64,000 nt of DNA from Tetrapyrgos nigripes (lineage: Eukaryota; Basidiomycota; Agaricomycetes; Agaricales; Campanellaceae): contig JAACJM010000189.1 of NCBI GenBank assembly GCA_013368315.1, positions 62,001-126,000 on the forward strand, read 5' to 3'. Position numbers and translations under genes: made by a program. The notes under the pieces were generated by a model. The model saw nothing but the letters and a program-made list of their open reading frames with translations, was not told the DNA's origin and did no database searches. Positions 10,588-20,745 of this stretch are shown piece by piece. Numbering within the stretch: position 1 is the first letter of the stretch; every line of letters starts with the position of its first letter.

Positions 10588-13500
10588 TCATAAGGCAGAC
10601 ACCACCCGACGTTGATGTATCGCTGGTGCGTTTCGAATCCCCATGGGCATCACAACCCATTCATACAAGCCCAGTGGAGTATTAACTGCTGTTAACGGAA
10701 TCGATGCTTCATCCAGCCTAGTTTGAAAGAAGGAATCCATCATATCCATCTTTCCCCAGATACGTCCTTTGGCGCAGTCTGCCAAAATGTCCTCAATTCT
10801 CGGCAGCGGGTGCCTATCTGGAACCGTGTTAGCGTTCAAGACGTGATAATCGTTAACCCAATGAGGTAAGGCAGTCGGGTCTGCTTTAGGAATTAAGAAG
10901 GCTGGCGACGTTGTAGCAGAAGCTGATGGACGGATGCGGCCAGAATCCAAGTGTGCCTGAATTAACGTCGACCAGGCCTCTTTGTATTTCCAAGGAGACG
11001 AGTAAGCTCTTGCAGAAAACGTCTTATTAGCATCTTTCAACTTGATGGAGCATAAAATGTCAGTTGGCAGTTCGGACACATGAGGAATCTTTTCAAACAC
11101 TGAAGAGAACTTCTCCTTGATGCCGCTCAATCGTCTCTCCAACTCACTCAAGCTTTCCAATGTTTTGAGACGAGCCTTGACGGCCGCAGCGACATTTAAC
11201 GTATGAACCTCATCAGAGTCTCGCAAGCGGGGATTTCGATCCTGGAATGATTTTAATTCTTGGATCACGGCTATATGAAGTTTACAAATATCAATGCGTT
11301 TCTGCTTGGGACTATGGCTATCAGGAGGGGGTTTGGAAGACAAAACACGGGCTGCAGATGCCTTAGCATCTAGGATATCTATACCAGTTACAGAGTCGAT
11401 ACACGTGCGATCCGCACAATTAATAGACAGGTTATTATGTGACAAGAAGGGGAGACCTAGAATCATCGGAGAACAAAGAGACGGAGCGATAATGGCTTGG
11501 ACAGTACAAGAAGTCCAAGTATTTGAGTGATCTGTTATGCGGAGTTTAATGAATTCATGCAATGCGATGGTATGAGACTGAGACGAGGAGTCGGTAGTTG
11601 CAATGCCAATCAGTTCAGGGCGTGGTAATTGGAAACGACGAACGCCAAGGGACACAACCAGATCATCCCTAATCAAAACAATATGTGAGCCAGAGTCTAG
11701 GAGCAAGGAAACATTTAACGGTGACAAGGTCGCTGGCTCCTCAAGGGCAGCGTGCAGGTTCAGGTGGGGAAGTTGTAAAGGAGCTTCACTCACAACTGTG
11801 TTACGTGGTCCAGCAGCAGGCTTCTGACCCTTTGGGGTCGTAGGTCCATCATTCTCGACCCAGTCCACATCTTCTTCATCGTCTACACAGTTCAAGGCGG
11901 CAACTGGAGAAGCTCGAGACGGCGAGGACGAGGGAGAGCGACGATGATGGCGAGGGGAAGGGCTATAGCGACGACGACGGTTATCAGGGGATGGTGAGTT
12001 CGCATAGTCATCGTAATGGTCGGAGCGACGACCACGACGACCAGGTACATGCATGGGCGAGGGCCAAGAAGATGAGCGATGACGGACATGAGCGTTGGAA
12101 TATAGGTCTGCATCAGAGACGTTGCGAGCGGAGGGGAAAACAGCGGATACAGGATGGGAGCGACCACGAACATCCTCAAGGAAGGCGTCCAGGTCGTCAA
12201 TGACACCTGAAGCCATACCCACCACAGCGACAGCGGGAGCAGTTCGACGTTTGAGTATAGCATTGAGTGAGACCAGCTTATTATGTTCCCTCCAGATCTT
12301 GGTGACATAGTCGACGTCATCCTGAGTTAAAGGGCGGTTCGGGACAGTGAGAGGCGGGGTGACAGCTTTGGTCAGACAATTTGAACCTTTATGATCAGCA
12401 TTTGCTATGCGACAGCTGAAGCACATGTGCATTGCCTTGTACAAGTCAATCTGACCTGCTAGCGCCCGGACCTCCGACATGTAAGGAGCACGGTCAGTAG
12501 GGAAGACGGCACCGATGGCAGGAGCAGGCGCACGAGAGGAACAGTATTGAGAGTTGGAAGAGCTGTCTGTGTTCCTGGAAGACGAAGATGACGTTTGGTT
12601 TGAATACGACGCCGCCCTGAGGGCCTTCTCCAAACGCCCTAGGCAGTCACGTTCAGGCTTCTTAAACTTGCGATACTCGGCATCGTGAATCGTGATAACC
12701 TCGACCCACTTCTTCAAGTCCTGACCAGCCTCAACGTCGAGAACCTTCTTCTCCTCTAAATAATCTCTCAACCCAGCACCCGGAACCTGCTCAATAGCAG
12801 TACGGAGCGCGACAAGAAGACTGCTGTCACTCATGTGGCGAGACGTTCCTTCGAGTAGCTTGTTGTAGGCCATCAACATGTTAAACATCAGGCTGAAATC
12901 CTCGTCTCTGAACTTGGCTAGGTTTGCACCAGTGATGAGACGTTCTGTGTTCTCCTTCCATTTGACACCGAGGACGTGGGAGCAGACAATGTTCTCGAAG
13001 TCGGCTGCCGATCCCTCATGTAACTCATCTCTCTTTACTGAGAAGAAGTTCATGGAGTCCTCGTGCATGAAGCACTCGGCCAGGAGGTCGTGAGCCTCCT
13101 TGGTTTCGAAGCTAGTGAGAGGGACTTTCCGAGAGGATGTGTAGCGGAGGAAGGAGGTGCGGATGTTGGAATACTGCTGGGCGGTCAAGTCCCTCACGAA
13201 TACCTTCGGAGGTTTACCTGGACCACCGTTGACCCAGACGTCAGAAGAACTATTTGCGTTGGACAACATGCGACGACCGGGAACAGAGGATGCTGAGGAT
13301 GCAGAGGACGAGGAGGATGAGGAGGACGATGAGGAGTGGTCAGAGGAGGCAGAGCTGGAACGACGTTTCGAATCTGAAGTCAGAGTGCAACGCGCCTGTT
13401 GAGCTTGGGTGGGTTTATCCGTGTTGGGAGGTTGTTCCTGGTCAGAGGAATCAGGAAGGTCAGGGAGGCCGTTCAGATTGTCAGGGAGACTTGATAACGC

Positions 13501-13698
13501 TGAGGAGGGAGTCGAGGACTGTTCAGATTCTTCAGAGAGAACGACAGGGTCAGCAGCTACGGCAGAGGTACCGGTTGTAGCTTCGACTTCTCCAGCAGTG
13601 GTCTTTCTGGCTCGAGATCGGGTTCTGTAATCAGATGCGAGATCAGTCATGATTCTAGGCGATAACGAAGCCAATTTGGAGGTGAAGACAAGAGACAA
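10588..13698 (-). CDS. Gypsy gag - protease - start of reverse transcriptase, ending at a premature TGA
   Basis: 1036 codons. The N-terminal 450 residues are a Ser-rich, charged gag with a variant zinc knuckle (CX2CX6HX4C, CFSCRIANADHKGSNC) near residue 427. An aspartic protease follows, with its DSG active-site triad (LLLDSGSH) near residue 665 and an ILGLPFL flap-side motif. The reverse transcriptase starts near residue 870 and includes the LIPKADPTALPHWVNDYHVL, MDMMDSFFQ and YEWVVMPMGIRNAP blocks. The frame ends at TGA just before the catalytic YLDD box. The same frame continues without shift into the 8128-10563 segment, so the two are one gag-pol gene with one nonsense codon. Synonymous decay is low, which agrees with the young LTRs. 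Confidence 0.95.
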   Translation of the reverse strand: MSLVFTSKLASLSPRIMTDLASDYRTRSRARKTTAGEVEATTGTSAVAADPVVLSEESEQSSTPSSALSSLPDNLNGLPDLPDSSDQEQPPNTDKPTQAQQARCTLTSDSKRRSSSASSDHSSSSSSSSSSSASSASSVPGRRMLSNANSSSDVWVNGGPGKPPKVFVRDLTAQQYSNIRTSFLRYTSSRKVPLTSFETKEAHDLLAECFMHEDSMNFFSVKRDELHEGSAADFENIVCSHVLGVKWKENTERLITGANLAKFRDEDFSLMFNMLMAYNKLLEGTSRHMSDSSLLVALRTAIEQVPGAGLRDYLEEKKVLDVEAGQDLKKWVEVITIHDAEYRKFKKPERDCLGRLEKALRAASYSNQTSSSSSRNTDSSSNSQYCSSRAPAPAIGAVFPTDRAPYMSEVRALAGQIDLYKAMHMCFSCRIANADHKGSNCLTKAVTPPLTVPNRPLTQDDVDYVTKIWREHNKLVSLNAILKRRTAPAVAVVGMASGVIDDLDAFLEDVRGRSHPVSAVFPSARNVSDADLYSNAHVRHRSSSWPSPMHVPGRRGRRSDHYDDYANSPSPDNRRRRYSPSPRHHRRSPSSSPSRASPVAALNCVDDEEDVDWVENDGPTTPKGQKPAAGPRNTVVSEAPLQLPHLNLHAALEEPATLSPLNVSLLLDSGSHIVLIRDDLVVSLGVRRFQLPRPELIGIATTDSSSQSHTIALHEFIKLRITDHSNTWTSCTVQAIIAPSLCSPMILGLPFLSHNNLSINCADRTCIDSVTGIDILDAKASAARVLSSKPPPDSHSPKQKRIDICKLHIAVIQELKSFQDRNPRLRDSDEVHTLNVAAAVKARLKTLESLSELERRLSGIKEKFSSVFEKIPHVSELPTDILCSIKLKDANKTFSARAYSSPWKYKEAWSTLIQAHLDSGRIRPSASATTSPAFLIPKADPTALPHWVNDYHVLNANTVPDRHPLPRIEDILADCAKGRIWGKMDMMDSFFQTRLDEASIPLTAVNTPLGLYEWVVMPMGIRNAPAIHQRRVVSAL

Positions 13699-14073
13699 TT
13701 AAAGACGGTGACAACGACAGTTAACGATACGCGGTTTTAAAAGACGAATCTCAGTACGCAATAAGACGACTCGAAACGCGGTAAGGGAAGACAGTTGACA
13801 GAAGGCCGATGACAGACTGTTAAAACGCGTTGTAGGAAAACGACGGGGAACCTTGAAAGGGCGATTGCAGACAGATGCGGGTCGAAGGAGGAGAAGGAGT
13901 AGGAAGAGAAAGGTGGGGAATGAAAGAAGGCGGGAGACGGAGAAATGAAGGAAAACGAGAAGGGCGGGTGTCTGGAATGTCAAGTAAAAAAAAACACGGT
14001 ACTCACGCAATGTTTTCTACTGACGACATGTGCGTCGCCTTGCGGCTCTACGCACAAAGAGATTCAAAAAAAG

Positions 14074-14255
14074 TGAGAACCTGCTGTACGAGCAGGAACA
14101 CAAAAGATGAGCGGGAGGAGGATCAGACGAGAAAGAATCTAGAACACGTCGTGATTGAAGATAAAGTAAAAAGATTAAGTTACAAGATGTAGTGTGACTA
14201 GTATATATAGTATTGTAATGATCATATGATCGTGTAACGTCACAACACGTTTACA
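14074..14255 (-). repeat. 5' LTR of the Gypsy element (minus-strand orientation)
   Basis: 182 bp, reading TGTAAACG...GGTTCTCA on the minus strand, so it has the TG...CA ends of an LTR. A TATATATA word at about 14201-14210 is the likely promoter core. The sequence just inside the LTR (plus-strand 14040-14073) does not begin TGG on the minus strand, so a usual tRNA primer-binding site is not evident. Confidence 0.95.
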
Positions 14256-14373
14256 TCTTCCTTGCTGTACTCGATAGCTATATCTCATTATCACTTGTGT
14301 TTTTTGGCGTTTTTTGGTACCTGCTTTTGCCTAAACCCTTTGCCATACGTTCTCTACTGTGTTCTCTCACAAC

Positions 14374-16570
14374 ATGCCAGCAGAAACCAGTAACTTGCTG
14401 AAACCAACCAGTGCCGCCAAGGCCCCCAAGACCAAGAGACGCTACCCAACTCGCAACCCGCCTCACAAACAAGGCAGCAGCAGCACCGTTCCCATATTTT
14501 CTACTCCCGATCCAGGCCTACTCAATGGGGAAGATGACAAAATTGGGGAGAGTGAAGCGCATGACTCCGAAGCAGAAGATGACGAGTACGAGTCTGAGGA
14601 CCCTACCATGGCTCCTCCTCGTGACCCTTCCAGGACCCACCCTCTTGATCTGAGGCCCCTCCTGCTAAGCACCAAGCATGCTGACCCTCCTATCATTGAT
14701 GAGAATTCACCTGACACAGACAAGGAGGCTGCCAAATGTAACCTGCATGACGGGGACCACCTACACGGACTGGCTGAGGAGGCCGCTCACCTGGCACAAC
14801 TCTGTGATCCCCCTCAAACACCACATTCTGCTGGAGCTTCCGGAGGCCTCACAGATCCTCCACAATTCATACAGTCCATTACAAAGGCAGACCAGGGTGA
14901 GTACTCTTTCCTACACCACACCCCAATACCTAACACAATATGCAATATGATACATAATACAGTACATGATATGATACACGATATGATACATGATACATCG
15001 TCCGATATCCAATACAATACACTGCCCATCTCACAACACAATATGCTCATACGCCACTTTGAACAGACACACTGCGACGTGGCATGGAACTCCACCAACA
15101 GCTCCATAAAACCCTGGGCCACGGACTGAGTCCCTCATTGCTGAAGAACGTACCAAATGCGAAACACCACCGGAGCGGCAGTCTCTGACCCTGTTGCACC
15201 CTCACTAGAATGCTCCCAACAGGCTGGCCCTCACGCCCATCTATCACAGTACGCGCCGCAGCAGCAGCATGCCCAGCTGCAACTGACATACACCCAACAG
15301 CAGCTGCTCCATACCCACCAGTTGCCCCCATATCTTCTTCAGCACCCCACACACCTCCAGCGCAACTGCAGCCCCTATATACCCAGTCACTCCCTTTGTA
15401 TGCTGAACCACAACTCCAGTACCCTTTGCAACATCCTCCTTACACTCAGCAGCTGCCACAGTACATCCAACAACACCACCAACTCTACCAGCCAGTCCAG
15501 TACACTCCACTGCGATACCCTCCACCCCAATTCCACAGTTACCCTGGGACATACCCGCCACAGCACACCTTCCCGTCCATGACTCCTGGGCAAGCTCTGC
15601 TACCCCAATTGAAGAACAGATTGGGAAGGATGCTAGCAGATCCTCGCACCACCAGGGGGACGGCAATTATCCCAAGCACCTGGACAGCATCTGCACAGAT
15701 GCAGCAATCATTTGCTAACCACTGGCAAGATAAGGTTAACCTCCCTGATTTCTCATCTTGGCTTAACCCCTCCACTGCCCATGCTCTCATGGCATCCAAA
15801 TCCACGTCTGCGTTATCATTGGGTAGGGACAGAAAGCTACGAGTTGAGGATAAGAAGAGAAACTCTATCCCGCTGGAAGACTTAGAGTCTGGTGACATGC
15901 CTGAAGTTGGGAGTAATCTGGTCACAGTCATCAGAGCATACTTTGTTCCTTGGAACAAGCTCGCACTGGGCTCACCTCAAGCTCACATGGTCGCTAATGC
16001 ATTCAAAAGGATGTTTGCTGATGTGGCACACCAACCAAACTATCTACTCCTTTTTCCTACATACCGCTGATATGTTGCCACAATTATCTCCATCTTCAAG
16101 TCTGGCCAGGACATGAATGCAATGCCAGATGTCTTCTCTCCAGCAGTCTGGGACCAGTGTCACCTAATAGAACAGACTGCCGGTACCTACTCCTGTGACC
16201 TGTCAACAGACACCATCGCCTACTCATGCTCGTCCACACGAGGCACAACATCCTCATCACACCAGCCCCATCAACCCCATTTCCATCGAAACAACACAAT
16301 ACTTTTCACACCCAATCCTCCCAGAAACCCAACAGCACCCAACTCATTGGGTGCTGGATCTGCACCATGCCCCACTGGGCCAGACCACGTCGCCTCCTCC
16401 TCTGACTTCCTCAAACAACTGTCAAGCAGCCACTATGGCACCACAGCAGAGGGTGAATACTGTTTTGGATGGAATGTCTATGGTGATTGCAAGAACAACC
16501 CCTGTAGCAAGTGCAGACATAACCACCCCACCCAGGACCATGGAGCTGTTCCCAGTGGTAACCAGGCTTA
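14374..16570 (+). pseudogene. gag-like ORFs of DIRS-like element 2, frame-broken
   Basis: The first frame begins at ATG 14374 (or 14359), has a basic N-terminus and an acidic Glu/Asp/Ser stretch, and runs open to 15129; a GT-AG intron may start at 14896 (ggtgagtact) and contains ATGATACA-type short repeats. A second frame (15210-16070) is a Pro/Gln/Tyr-rich linker followed by a conserved-looking globular part (NLPDFSSWLN, AYFVPWNKLAL). A third frame (16113-16570) carries a cysteine-rich patch (CFGWNVYGDC, CSKCRHNHPTQDHGA) probably binding nucleic acid, just before the RT. The order matches gag of DIRS elements. At least two frame changes are needed to join them. Confidence 0.6.
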
Positions 16571-16659
16571 GATGGAAGGCATGGGAAGACACTCTCGAGG
16601 AATTTGGAGCCCCTGAGAGATTCAGGGAGATACCGAAAGGTCTCTGAGAAGGTTTCTTC

Positions 16660-18200
16660 ATAGGTCTGGAAGGCCATGAACTCACCCAAACCTTCATCCC
16701 TGATAACCACTTCACCACAGAACAAGAAGCCGAACACATAGACGAAAAATTTGCAGAAGAAATACTCCTCGGTTGGATCTCCCCTGGTTGGGACCTGAAT
16801 ACTCTCCAGAAACTCATCGGGCACTTTCACACTTCACTGATGTCTGTGGTCGAGCAGAAACCCAGAAAATTTCACATAATAATCAACCACTCCTTTCCAC
16901 AACATCATCTTTCACATCCCGAATTGCATAAACAGCAATGAACTGATCCCACTAAATCCCAGACATGCATCAGTAAATTCTGTTATCAACTCATCCAAAT
17001 ACCCATGTGATTGGGGCTCATTCTCGGAATGCTATCTCATTGTTGCGAATGCTCCCCCTGGCACTCAAGCTGCAGTCTTTGACATAGATGCAGCTTTCCA
17101 AAACATCTCTATACACCCTGTAATGCAATGATACGTAGCCCTATCCTTCAGAGGAAAAGTCCATCTCGATCAAGCACTCAACTTTGGCGCAGCATCTTCA
17201 CCTGGTATATGGGGACTTGTTGCAGATGCAATGGTAAATACACAATAACTCCTCTATGTGACTCCCACCTAACACTACAACTAGGCTTTCATATACATGT
17301 TCTTCAGAGCGACCCTACTCATGATCGTCATCAAATGGGTAGACAACTTCATTTTCTTTCACAAACCAGTGCATCGCAGCACAGAAGGCACCTACACTTA
17401 TGCCTACGACGCCACATTCATATGGAAACTCGTGGAGCACCTAGGCTGGCCCTGGGCCCCAAACAAATTTACAGACTTTGTGTTCATCTTCCTATACATT
17501 GGCCTCCTCTGGGACCTCAAAAAAAAAATGGTACAACTACCAGAGAAGAAGAAAGAAAAATACAAGAAAAAACTAGAGTCATGGCTATCAACTGACGAAA
17601 AAGGAAAACCAAAGAAACTTTCAGCCAACAAAGCCAAGTCCCTCATCAGAACACTCAACCACGTCACACTAGTAGTCCCCAACGGCCGTGCTTTCCTCCC
17701 AAACCTATATGCTTTCCGAGCTTCTCATGTAAGACACACTCCAAGCAAAACTCTCCTCAATGACCTGAACTGGTGGATGGAGACTCTCTCTCTAGAGTTT
17801 GTCAGCATCACTATCAGGAACATCCCTGAGCCTATCCCACTGCAAATATTTGTAGATGCATCCACCACTTGGGGCATTGGCCTCTACGTCAGAAAAAAGT
17901 GGCTTGCTGGAAAACCGACAGGAGGGACATAGGATGGGCAGAAATGGTCGGTCTTGAACTCGCCCTTCGCACCGTCATAGCAGCTGGCCACTGTGGCGTT
18001 CACATCAAGATACACTCAGACAACCAAGGTGTTGTAGGAGCACTAAAGTCTGGAAAGTCAAGAGGAGTAAAACAGAACAAAATACTTTGCAACATTGTTT
18101 CACTTTTCCAACAACACGACATCTGGCTATCAGTTAACTGGGTCAAATCTGGGGACAACATTGCAGACAAACCCTCACACAGGATCTTCCCTGAACACAG
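16660..18200 (+). pseudogene. Reverse transcriptase and RNase H of DIRS-like element 2, broken
   Basis: RT sequence can be followed across three frames: IPDNHFTTEQEAEHIDEKF near 16700, the NAPPGTQAAVFDIDAAFQN block near 17050, LNFGAASSPGIWG near 17180, KWVDNFIFF near 17340 and FLYIGLLWDL near 17490. RNase H follows, with its acidic residues in FVDASTTWGIG, AEMVGLELALR, SDNQGVV and GDNIADKPS. Breaks include a TGA in the phrase before ALSFRGKV (about 17130), stops near 17250-17280, and a frame change at about 17930. The RT catalytic pair reads V-D-N, so the second Asp is lost, as in copy 1. Confidence 0.8.
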
Positions 18201-18669
18201 ACTCATATTCAGCCACCCTCCTAGATTACCAAACCACCTCACACCCTATATACATAAACATGTAGACACCCAAAAGTATACCGAATATGAAAACAAACGA
18301 GATGTACAGTAGAATAGTCAAATGAAACCTGTTAACGAAAATCCCATCAAACAAATAAACAAAACACAATCTCTTCTACAACTACCATGCCATTCTGCCC
18401 AAGCTACGCTTCTTACCCAAACCCTCAACCTAACCAACTATGGGGTCCCTACTTCCATCATGTAGACCATACATGGAACCTACAGATAAACAGCAATCCA
18501 CTCACAGTTGCCATGAACACGCTCCCCATTCCACAACTACTACCCAATAATCTTTCTACACCACACGCCCAACCCAATCCACTCCTTCCCAAATACCCAC
18601 CACATGTGGTTCATCACAAAAGCTAGAAAAACATGTACTCACTGAAGCAAATCTCCCTGCAGTGGTCCA

Positions 18670-19588
18670 ATGTACCCTCAAAGCTGCAAACACAAGGAAC
18701 ATGAAGTGGAACTCTTCCGTAACTGGTGTACTACTACAGGGAACAACACACTCCCTGCATCTGAGACAACGCTCTGCGAATACGCATCACACTACACCAG
18801 GAAAATAGCTGGTTCGACTGTAAAACAAAAACTGTCAGCACTAAAGACATGGCACGTACAGTAACAACTACCATGGAATGGGAACCTACTTCTACACAAC
18901 ACTCTCAAAGGCGTTGACAACCTCACCCCTGCCTCTTTGTTTCACCCCAAACAAGAACCGGTAACTCTAAACATGCTGCGCATACTCCACCATGACCTGG
19001 TCGACAACACCAACACCACCAGAATCACCAAGGGTTCCAAGGGTTTCAGACAATGCATCTACACAGCATCCACTGCTCTGTTTACAGGGCAACTACGACA
19101 GAAGGAAGTACTCGCGAATGCCAAAGACCCCGCCAAATACCAACCATCTCTACTCCCAAAGTCATCGAATCCAACAGGTCACTGAGCCTACATCTCCTGT
19201 CCACAAAAACCGAAATATATCGTGGTGATGATGTAGTTCTATACAAACAGAACTCCCAAGTAGATCCCACCTCCGCTAACATCAAACACATCTTCAAAAA
19301 CAAACTATCATCCTCTGACCCACTCTTCTCCTACCACAACAAAAACAACACCCACAAGGTGCTCACTAGAAGGAAGTTCATTCGCACTATAAACACTATC
19401 TGGTCTACCCAAGATATACCAGCCATTCTTTCAGAATCGGAGGCACCTCATACTTTCTGCGAGCTGGCATACCACCAGATCTAGTCAAGCAAGTGGGACA
19501 GTGGAAGTCCAATGCTTTCTACAAGTACTGGAGATACCTCACTGCCATAGCAGTGAGACATATGGAGAACCTTGACACCAACATCTAA
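18670..19588 (+). pseudogene. Tyrosine recombinase of DIRS-like element 2, broken
   Basis: The N-terminal SAM-like DNA-binding part (18670-18861, VELFRNWCTTTGNNTLPASE) is cut by TAA at 18862. The same frame resumes through a box with the first catalytic Arg (LFTGQLRQKEVLA, near 19085) to 19185. After frame changes the C-terminal catalytic box is readable near 19427-19588: SHSFRIGGTSYFLRAGIPPD, then GQWKSNAFYKYWRY and a stop at 19586-19588. This is the H-x-x-R ... Tyr signature of the family; these enzymes close circular DNA copies into the genome without target duplication. Confidence 0.85.
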
Positions 19589-19803
19589 AGCGACTCACTA
19601 GCCTTCATCCTATGGATGTCTCATCTTTTGTCAACGCGCTCATCGCTTTTTCTTACGGGTCTGCACTCCTCAGCCTTGACTACCCCAAGGATGTCAGCCC
19701 AGTGTTTTCTGACACTGGTCTGTTTGTTTTTTCCTTCTCCCATCTATGCAGGGGTGTCTGTTACGAGTCCGAAATGAAATGAAGGACAAGTCTTATGGTG
19801 CAC

Positions 19804-20062
19804 TTTTTTGTCATTGTTCTAACCTGCATCACATAAATGATTTGTCAGCACCCAGGCTACAGATTTTGTCGTCAATCTAACCTGCATTATTTGCTTCTGT
19901 TTGTATCCAAACCTTATGCTTTGTCAGCAGTTGCGGCTATGAATTTTGTCGTCAATCTAACCTGCATTGTTTGCATCTATTTGTATTGAAAGCTTATGCT
20001 TTGTCAGTGGTTGCGGCTATGGATTTTGTCATCAATCTATCCTGCATTATTTGCTTCTGTTT
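19804..20062. repeat. Tandem repeat with an 80-bp unit, about three copies
   Basis: The word ATTTTGTCGTCAATCTAACC recurs at 19863, 19943 and (with two changes) 20023, exactly 80 bp apart. The spacers also match (CTTATGCTTTGTCAG.GGTTGCGGCTATG). A shorter, diverged copy precedes them near 19804. It lies just beyond DIRS-like element 2 and could be part of its 3' non-coding end. Confidence 0.85.
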
Positions 20063-20738
20063 CTGCTGATGTATGGTACAGTATAGTACTCGCTATGGAA
20101 TGGTTCAGTGGTTTATCCAGTGTTGTCATGGTCCAGGCCATGACCCCAGTGGCCCTGACCCGACCTGGGGTCAGCCCTCTTGGACCTTGGCTATAGCCTA
20201 TTGGTATGACCTATTTTGGTCAACCAAAATGGTTTTGGTGAATATTCTGATGTACTTATCTATGAAGTACAACGAGTGCTTACCTTTGGAGTCAGGTGTA
20301 CAGTCAAAAAGAGCAGTACTTGGCAGGTTCCAAGATTGTACATGCACTCTACAGCAATAGATCAGACCCTTCCTGCTTGTTTCAACCTCAAATACTGTGT
20401 ATAGAAGTAATATACATATATAAAATAGGTACTCAAGTGTCTATGCTTTCTTCTGATAAGTCTTTTAAGGAAACAAAAATACCTGAAAAATAATTAGGTG
20501 CAGATCTGGCCCAACCCAGACTGCAGCAACACTGGGGTTATCACAATGGCTGGCAGTTTATCACATTGGTTACAGCAACAGTAAGGTTCAACAAAATTAC
20601 ACTATAGCAGGTAGCAATTCTTCAACATTTTTCTCTGCATTTTTTATACAAGACAATGATAGCTTATGCCTGCTTTGGTATTATTTCAAAAAATCACAAC
20701 TGTTCATGGAAAAAAAATGCAGTTTTTTTATTGTAAGT
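20063..20738. other. Non-coding stretch between repeats
   Basis: I see only short frames without protein character. A palindromic run around 20125-20165 (CCAGGCCATGACC, GGCCCTGACCCGACCTGGGG) is the only local structure. Likely transposon debris or spacer. Confidence 0.4.
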
Positions 20739-20745
20739 GGTGATG

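Larger units (their letters stand above)
7843..14255 (-). mobile_element. Ty3/Gypsy chromovirus, nearly intact LTR retrotransposon
   Basis: A 6413-bp element lies on the minus strand between two 182-bp LTRs and is flanked by an identical 5-bp target duplication tcttc (7838-7842 and 14256-14260). In element order it encodes gag with a zinc knuckle, an aspartic protease, reverse transcriptase, RNase H, integrase and a C-terminal chromodomain, the domain order that defines Ty3/Gypsy chromoviruses. Gag and pol share one long frame, broken only by a single TGA at 10588-10590. LTR divergence is 4 of 182 positions, so the insertion is fairly recent. It sits just upstream of the gag-like frame of DIRS-like element 2 and may be nested in it. 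Confidence 0.96.
14300..19590 (+). mobile_element. Decayed DIRS-like retroelement, copy 2 (gag, RT, RNase H, tyrosine recombinase)
   Basis: Plus-strand frames encode, in order, a Pro/Gln-rich gag (14374-16570), a reverse transcriptase (about 16660-17800), an RNase H (about 17840-18200) and a tyrosine recombinase (about 18670-19588). That domain order and the recombinase in place of an integrase define DIRS-group retroelements. Frameshifts and stops occur in each part, so the copy is dead. It is a different family from copy 1: the RT residues differ throughout, but both share the FGxASxxG...G block and the IGFLWDL/IGLLWDL block. Terminal repeats were not resolved. Confidence 0.85.

Noticed and set aside
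8156..13630. Many plus-strand frames of 60-216 residues opposite the Gypsy element
   Set aside because: They are antisense shadows of the long gag-pol frame; none has its own domain or start context.
14040..14073. tRNA primer-binding site for the Gypsy element
   Set aside because: The sequence inside the 5' LTR does not begin TGG and matches no tRNA end that I can recognise; self-priming is possible but cannot be shown here.
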